Source of the DNA: Mycobacterium sp.
GTDB taxonomy: Bacteria; Actinomycetota; Actinomycetes; Mycobacteriales; Mycobacteriaceae
Length of the DNA: 64,000 bases
NCBI GenBank assembly: GCA_021732005.1
Contig: JAKFVT010000024.1
Location: forward strand, 124,001 to 188,000
Direction of reading: 5' to 3'
Part shown: in pieces, positions 60,506 to 64,000 of the stretch
Layout: every line of letters starts with the position of its first letter
Position numbering within the stretch: the first letter of the stretch is position 1
Program-made: the position numbers and the translations under genes
Notes under the pieces: generated by a model
What the model was told of the DNA's origin: nothing
The model's input: only the letters and a program-made list of their open reading frames with translations
The model's database searches: none

Positions 60506-60540
60506 GAATACGCCGCGGGCGTTGAGCCCGCGGCGTATTC
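60506..60540. terminator. Strong bidirectional hairpin terminator mutT1/hupB
   Basis: A perfect 15-bp stem (GAATACGCCGCGGGC, loop GTTGA, then its complement) lies between the convergent stops of mutT1 and hupB. On the plus strand CTTTTT follows 9 bp later. Confidence 0.88.
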
Positions 60541-60552
60541 AACTTCAGCTTT

Positions 60553-61227
60553 TTAGCGACGGCCCTTTTTGGCCGGAGCCTTCTTAGCCGGAGCCTTCTT
60601 AGCCGGTGCAGCCTTCTTGGCGGGCGCGGCCTTCTTGGCGGGCGCGGCCTTCTTGGCCGGAGCCTTCTTAGCCGGTGCAGCCTTCTTGGCGGGCGCGGCC
60701 TTCTTGGCCGGAGCCTTCTTAGCCGGTGCAGCCTTCTTGGCGGGCGCGGCCTTCTTGGCCGGAGCCTTCTTAGCCGGTGCAGCCTTCTTGGCCGGTGCGG
60801 CCTTCTTGGCCGGAGCCGCCTTCTTGGCCGGAGCCTTGGTAGCAGCCTTCTTCACGACCGCCTTGCGAACGGCCTTCTTGGCCGCTGCCTTCTTGACGGG
60901 TCCGCCGACAGCACCGCGCTTGACGGCGGGGCCCTCCGAAGGAAGCTTCTGTGAACCAGAGACGACGGCCTTGAATTGAGCGCCGGGACGGAAAGCGGGA
61001 ACGGAAGTCGGCTTCACTTTGACCGTTTCGCCGGTGCGCGGGTTGCGCGCCACACGAGCGGCACGACGCCGCTGCTCGAAAACGCCGAAGCCCGTGATGG
61101 TCACGCTGTCGCCCTTGTGCACCGCGCGCACAATGGTGTCGACGACGTTCTCCACCGCCAGGGTTGCCTGCCGACGATCTGAGCCCAATTTCTCCGTGAG
61201 TACGTCGATGAGCTCTGCTTTGTTCAT
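60553..61227 (-). CDS. hupB: Nucleoid protein HupB (HU with Lys-rich tail)
   Basis: 224-residue mycobacterial HU. Residues 1-90 are the HU fold ([40 protein letters not shown]). The tail from ~100 is composed of APAKKA repeats, a histone H1-like DNA-binding segment known to be modified. The tail DNA contains near-identical 51-bp units (60599-60769). GGAGGAATTGA precedes the ATG, and an inverted repeat lies in the leader at 61248-61262. Downstream of the hairpin terminator shared with mutT1. Confidence 0.97.
   Translation of the reverse strand: MNKAELIDVLTEKLGSDRRQATLAVENVVDTIVRAVHKGDSVTITGFGVFEQRRRAARVARNPRTGETVKVKPTSVPAFRPGAQFKAVVSGSQKLPSEGPAVKRGAVGGPVKKAAAKKAVRKAVVKKAATKAPAKKAAPAKKAAPAKKAAPAKKAPAKKAAPAKKAAPAKKAPAKKAAPAKKAAPAKKAPAKKAAPAKKAAPAKKAAPAKKAPAKKAPAKKGRR
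60599..60769 (-). repeat. 51-bp tandem repeats in the hupB tail
   Basis: Units start with TTAGCCGGTGCAGCCTTCTT at 60599, 60668, 60719 and (diverging) 60770. The two at 60668-60718 and 60719-60769 appear identical; the one at 60599-60667 has an extra 18 bp (one more PAKKAA step). Each 51-bp unit encodes 17 residues of the Lys/Ala/Pro tail. Confidence 0.88.
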
Positions 61228-61247
61228 TCAATTCCTCCGAAGCCAGT

Positions 61248-61262
61248 GGTCCACTTTGGACC
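61248..61262. promoter_or_regulatory. Inverted repeat in hupB leader
   Basis: GGTCCA-ctt-TGGACC, a perfect 6-bp inverted repeat about 20 bp before the hupB ATG. A weak promoter pair (TTGGAA, 18 bp, TACCGT, minus strand) lies just upstream, so the repeat would be near the transcript start. The bound factor, if any, is unknown. Confidence 0.35.
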
Positions 61263-61426
61263 GACTGCAGAACACGGTAAACCCAAGAGCTGCAGATTTC
61301 CAAGAGCCACGCCCAATTTCAGGCTTTACTTAGGAGGATTTCAGCAATCCGCTTGCCGCCCTAGGGCGGTGATTTCCGGGCGTCCGAACCCCTTTTTCGG
61401 CGGGGGATTTCGGCGTCCCGCGTCGT

Positions 61427-62023
61427 TCAGGACGGCGTCGTAATGCGCGGCTTCCAACTCGGACGAGCCTCCTCGAAGGCTGCGATCTCATCGCGTTTCC
61501 GCAGCGTAAGGCCGATATCGTCGAGGCCTTCCAGCAGTCTCCACGCCGTGTAATCGTCAATCGTGAACGGCACCACGGCTGTTCCGGCGGTGATATTTCG
61601 ATCTTGAAGATTCACAGTCAGTTCCAGCCCCGGATTCTGCTCGATGAGCTTCCACAAAAGTTCAACATCATCTTGTGCGACTTCGGCCGCCAGCAGTCCG
61701 GCCTTGCCGGCGTTGCCGCGAAAGATGTCGGCGAAACGGGACGAGATGACGACCCGGAATCCGAAGTCCATGAGCGCCCAGACCGCATGCTCGCGCGACG
61801 AGCCGGTGCCGAAGTCCGGTCCGGCCACCAGAACCGAACCCCGGTCGAAGGGGCTCAGATTCAGAACGAAAGAGGGATCGTTGCGCCACGCGGCGAACAA
61901 ACCATCCTCGAAACCCGTTCTGGTTACCCGCTTCAAATACACCGCCGGAATGATCTGGTCGGTGTCGACATTGGACCGTCGCAACGGAACACCGATGCCG
62001 GTGTGGGTGTGAAATGCATCCAT
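61427..62023 (-). CDS. leuD: 3-isopropylmalate dehydratase small subunit
   Basis: 198-residue swivel-domain subunit of the leucine-pathway isomerase. It begins [31 protein letters not shown] and has the substrate-binding [23 protein letters not shown] precedes the ATG. 19 bp after leuC, co-transcribed. Confidence 0.97.
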   Translation of the reverse strand: MDAFHTHTGIGVPLRRSNVDTDQIIPAVYLKRVTRTGFEDGLFAAWRNDPSFVLNLSPFDRGSVLVAGPDFGTGSSREHAVWALMDFGFRVVISSRFADIFRGNAGKAGLLAAEVAQDDVELLWKLIEQNPGLELTVNLQDRNITAGTAVVPFTIDDYTAWRLLEGLDDIGLTLRKRDEIAAFEEARPSWKPRITTPS

Positions 62024-62042
62024 CGTGTTCTCCTTAGCAGGT

Positions 62043-63476
62043 CTATTTTTCGAGATCGGCAGGCGAGGACAGCGTTCCGCGCACTGCGGTCGCGGCCGCG
62101 ACCGCGGGCGAAACGAGATGTGTGCGCCCGCCCTTGCCCTGCCGGCCTTCGAAATTCCGATTGGACGTCGACGCGCAGCGCTCCCCCGGCGCCAGCTGAT
62201 CGGGGTTCATACCCAGGCACATCGAGCAGCCCGCCTGGCGCCAATCGGCACCGGCGGCGGTGAAGATCTCGCCCAGCCCTTCACTTTCGGCCTGTGCGCG
62301 CACCCGCATCGACCCCGGCACGATCAGCATGCGCACCCCGTCGGCGACCTTGCGGCCACGCAGCACGTCGGCCACCACCCGCAGATCTTCGATGCGCCCG
62401 TTCGTGCACGACCCGACGAAGACGGCGTCGACGCCGACGTCACGCATGGGAGTGCCCGCCCGAAGGTCCATGTATGCCAACGCCTTCTCGGCGGCCTGTC
62501 GCTCGGCGTCGCTGGTCATCAACTCGGGATCGGGCACCGAGGCAGCCAGCGGAACACCCTGGCCGGGATTCGTGCCCCACGTGACGAAGGGGCTCAGCGT
62601 GGTCGCGTCGATGTGGACCTCGGTGTCGAATTCGGCGCCCTCGTCGGTCTTCAGCGCCTCCCACGCGGTCACGGCCGCATCCCAGTCCGCGCCGGTCGGC
62701 GCGTAGGGGCGGCCCCGCAGGAACTCATAGGTCGTCTCGTCCGGCGCCACCAACCCGGCACGGGCGCCGGCCTCGATGCTCATGTTGCAGATCGTCATCC
62801 GGCTTTCCATCGACAGCGATTCGATGGTGCTGCCCCGATATTCGATGACGTAACCCTGACCGCCGCCGGTGCCGATCTTGGCGATCACGGCCAGGATGAT
62901 GTCCTTGGCGCTCACTCCGGGCGGCAGGGCACCGTCGACATTGACCGCCATCGTCTTGAACGGACGCAGCGGAAGTGTCTGGGTGGCAAGCACATGCTCG
63001 ACCTCGGAAGTGCCGATGCCCATCGCGATCGCGCCGAACGCACCGTGGGTGGAGGTGTGGCTGTCCCCGCACACGATCGTCATGCCGGGCTGGGTCAGTC
63101 CCAGCTGGGGTCCCATCACGTGAACGATGCCCTGCTCGACGTCGCCCATCGGATGCAGCCGGACCCCGAATTCGGCGCAGTTGTGGCGCAGCGTCTCGAC
63201 TTGGGTCCGGGAGATCGGGTCGGCGATCGGCTTATCTATGTCGACCGTCGGAACGTTGTGATCTTCGGTGGCGATCGTGAGATCCGGTCGGTGCACCGGA
63301 CGGCCTGCGAGCCGCAGCCCGTCGAAGGCCTGCGGGCTGGTCACCTCGTGGATGAGATGGAGATCGATGTAGATCAGGTCGGGTTCACGTGATGAGCCGG
63401 TGCCGGTTCCGGCGACCACGACGTGGTCGTCCCACACCTTCTCGGGCAGTGTCCTGGGCTTGTCGGACTGAGCCAT
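62043..63476 (-). CDS. leuC: 3-isopropylmalate dehydratase large subunit
   Basis: 477-residue [4Fe-4S] aconitase-family subunit converting 2-isopropylmalate to 3-isopropylmalate. [35 protein letters not shown] and the CSMCLGMN motif provide the three cluster cysteines. Divergent from the IclR regulator over 75 bp, as in the LtbR-leuCD arrangement of Corynebacterium. Confidence 0.97.
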   Translation of the reverse strand: MAQSDKPRTLPEKVWDDHVVVAGTGTGSSREPDLIYIDLHLIHEVTSPQAFDGLRLAGRPVHRPDLTIATEDHNVPTVDIDKPIADPISRTQVETLRHNCAEFGVRLHPMGDVEQGIVHVMGPQLGLTQPGMTIVCGDSHTSTHGAFGAIAMGIGTSEVEHVLATQTLPLRPFKTMAVNVDGALPPGVSAKDIILAVIAKIGTGGGQGYVIEYRGSTIESLSMESRMTICNMSIEAGARAGLVAPDETTYEFLRGRPYAPTGADWDAAVTAWEALKTDEGAEFDTEVHIDATTLSPFVTWGTNPGQGVPLAASVPDPELMTSDAERQAAEKALAYMDLRAGTPMRDVGVDAVFVGSCTNGRIEDLRVVADVLRGRKVADGVRMLIVPGSMRVRAQAESEGLGEIFTAAGADWRQAGCSMCLGMNPDQLAPGERCASTSNRNFEGRQGKGGRTHLVSPAVAAATAVRGTLSSPADLEK

Positions 63477-63551
63477 GGGTTCTCACTTCACTTCTCGATT
63501 CCCGGAACACAAGAGTGGCTATCTCACATTTCGGGACGTTAGTATCTCTCT

Positions 63552-64000
63552 ATGAGACAGGATAGCGGCATCGGCGTGCTCGACAAAGCCGTGGGCGTAC
63601 TGCACTCAATCGCCGAGTCCCCCTGCGGTTTGGCCGAACTCTGTGAGCGCACCGGCCTGCCCCGTGCGACCGCCCACCGGCTGGCCGCCGGCCTGGAGGT
63701 CCACCGACTACTGGCCCGGGACAGCGCGGGACGGTGGCGACTCGGACCGGCCATCTCCGAATTGGCCGCCCACGTCAACGATCCGCTGCTCGCCGCGGGC
63801 GCCACGGTATTGCCCCGGCTTCGGGAGATCACCGGCGAGAGCGTGCAGCTCTACCGCCGCGAGGGCACCACGCGGATCTGCGTCGCCGCGCTGGAACCCC
63901 CTGCCGGACTTCGCGATACCGTGCCCGTCGGGGCGCGCCTGCCGATGACGGCAGGGTCGGGCGCGAAGGTTCTGCTGGCTTTCAGCGACGCTGCCACCCA
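63552..64000 (+). CDS. IclR-family regulator (LtbR/NdgR type), N-terminal part
   Basis: 149 codons are visible before the right edge cuts the gene. The winged-helix DNA-binding domain is present (GVLDKAVGVLHSIAESPCG; LAELCERTGLPRATAHRLAAGL), followed by the start of the effector domain (GESVQLYRREGTTRICVAAL). Divergent from leuCD; in Corynebacterium LtbR and in Streptomyces NdgR the same layout controls leucine-pathway genes. Corresponds to Rv2989. Confidence 0.9.
   Translation, partial: MRQDSGIGVLDKAVGVLHSIAESPCGLAELCERTGLPRATAHRLAAGLEVHRLLARDSAGRWRLGPAISELAAHVNDPLLAAGATVLPRLREITGESVQLYRREGTTRICVAALEPPAGLRDTVPVGARLPMTAGSGAKVLLAFSDAAT

Noticed and set aside
60599..60850. Possible CRISPR array
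   Set aside because: The repeats are direct, contiguous, coding units in hupB with no spacers and no cas genes nearby.
60569..60979. Plus-strand Ala/Gly/Phe-leucine repeat protein
   Set aside because: It is the complement of the Lys/Ala repeats of hupB; the hydrophobic periodicity is a by-product.

Overview
The window is high-GC actinobacterial DNA and reads as a segment of a Mycobacterium chromosome, most likely a non-tuberculous, fast-growing species (Mycolicibacterium type). From memory of the M. tuberculosis map, gene order follows Rv2905 (lppW) through Rv2989 almost gene for gene: trmD-rimM-khpA-rpsP, ffh, glnD-glnB-amt, ftsY, smc, acyP, mutM, rnc, sepIVA, coaD-rsmD-pca, the VKOR/DsbA-like pair, lipN, recG, a DAK-type kinase, ung, thiL, ddl, gpsA, fbiD, ppk, mutT1, hupB, leuC-leuD and a divergent IclR regulator. 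Most genes lie on the minus strand in tight, often ATGA/GTGA-overlapping runs.

Layout. 0-5.3 kb: end of an LppW-like serine hydrolase, a DHA2 drug exporter, the ribosome/tRNA maturation run trmD-rimM-khpA-rpsP and a SnoaL-like protein. 5.4-12.4 kb: accessory block with a diflavin reductase behind an IdeR-like iron box, two DD-carboxypeptidases flanking an MPT63-like secreted protein, a secreted C39-like protein and an amidohydrolase. 12.4-20 kb: ffh, the nitrogen operon amt-glnB-glnD with GlnR-like boxes upstream, and ftsY. 20-33.7 kb: type 2 isopentenyl-diphosphate isomerase behind a 3 x 36-bp tandem repeat, then smc to pca. 33.8-45.5 kb: oxidative folding pair VKOR/DsbA, LipN, an aldo-keto reductase that has lost its catalytic residues, an NsrR-Hmp nitric oxide defence operon, an L,D-transpeptidase and a sulfur/redox island (persulfide dioxygenase-rhodanese, TauE exporter, rhodanese, DsbA, CcdA). 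45.5-64 kb: core genes recG to leuC.

How the genes work together. FtsY and Ffh are the two GTPases of signal-recognition targeting. Amt, GlnB and GlnD form the ammonium sensing loop. NsrR and Hmp are a self-contained NO sensor and detoxifier with a visible operator. The sulfur island combines sulfane-sulfur oxidation, sulfite export and extracytoplasmic thiol chemistry. Ppk, MutT1, HupB and LeuCD are housekeeping. I saw no tRNA, rRNA, CRISPR array, prophage or insertion sequence. Start codons were re-chosen where ribosome-binding sites or conserved N-termini argued for it. The strongest leads are the regulatory sites (IdeR, GlnR, NsrR, CsoR/CstR-like), the catalytically degenerate aldo-keto reductase, the apparent CTG start of rsmD and the small repeat family.
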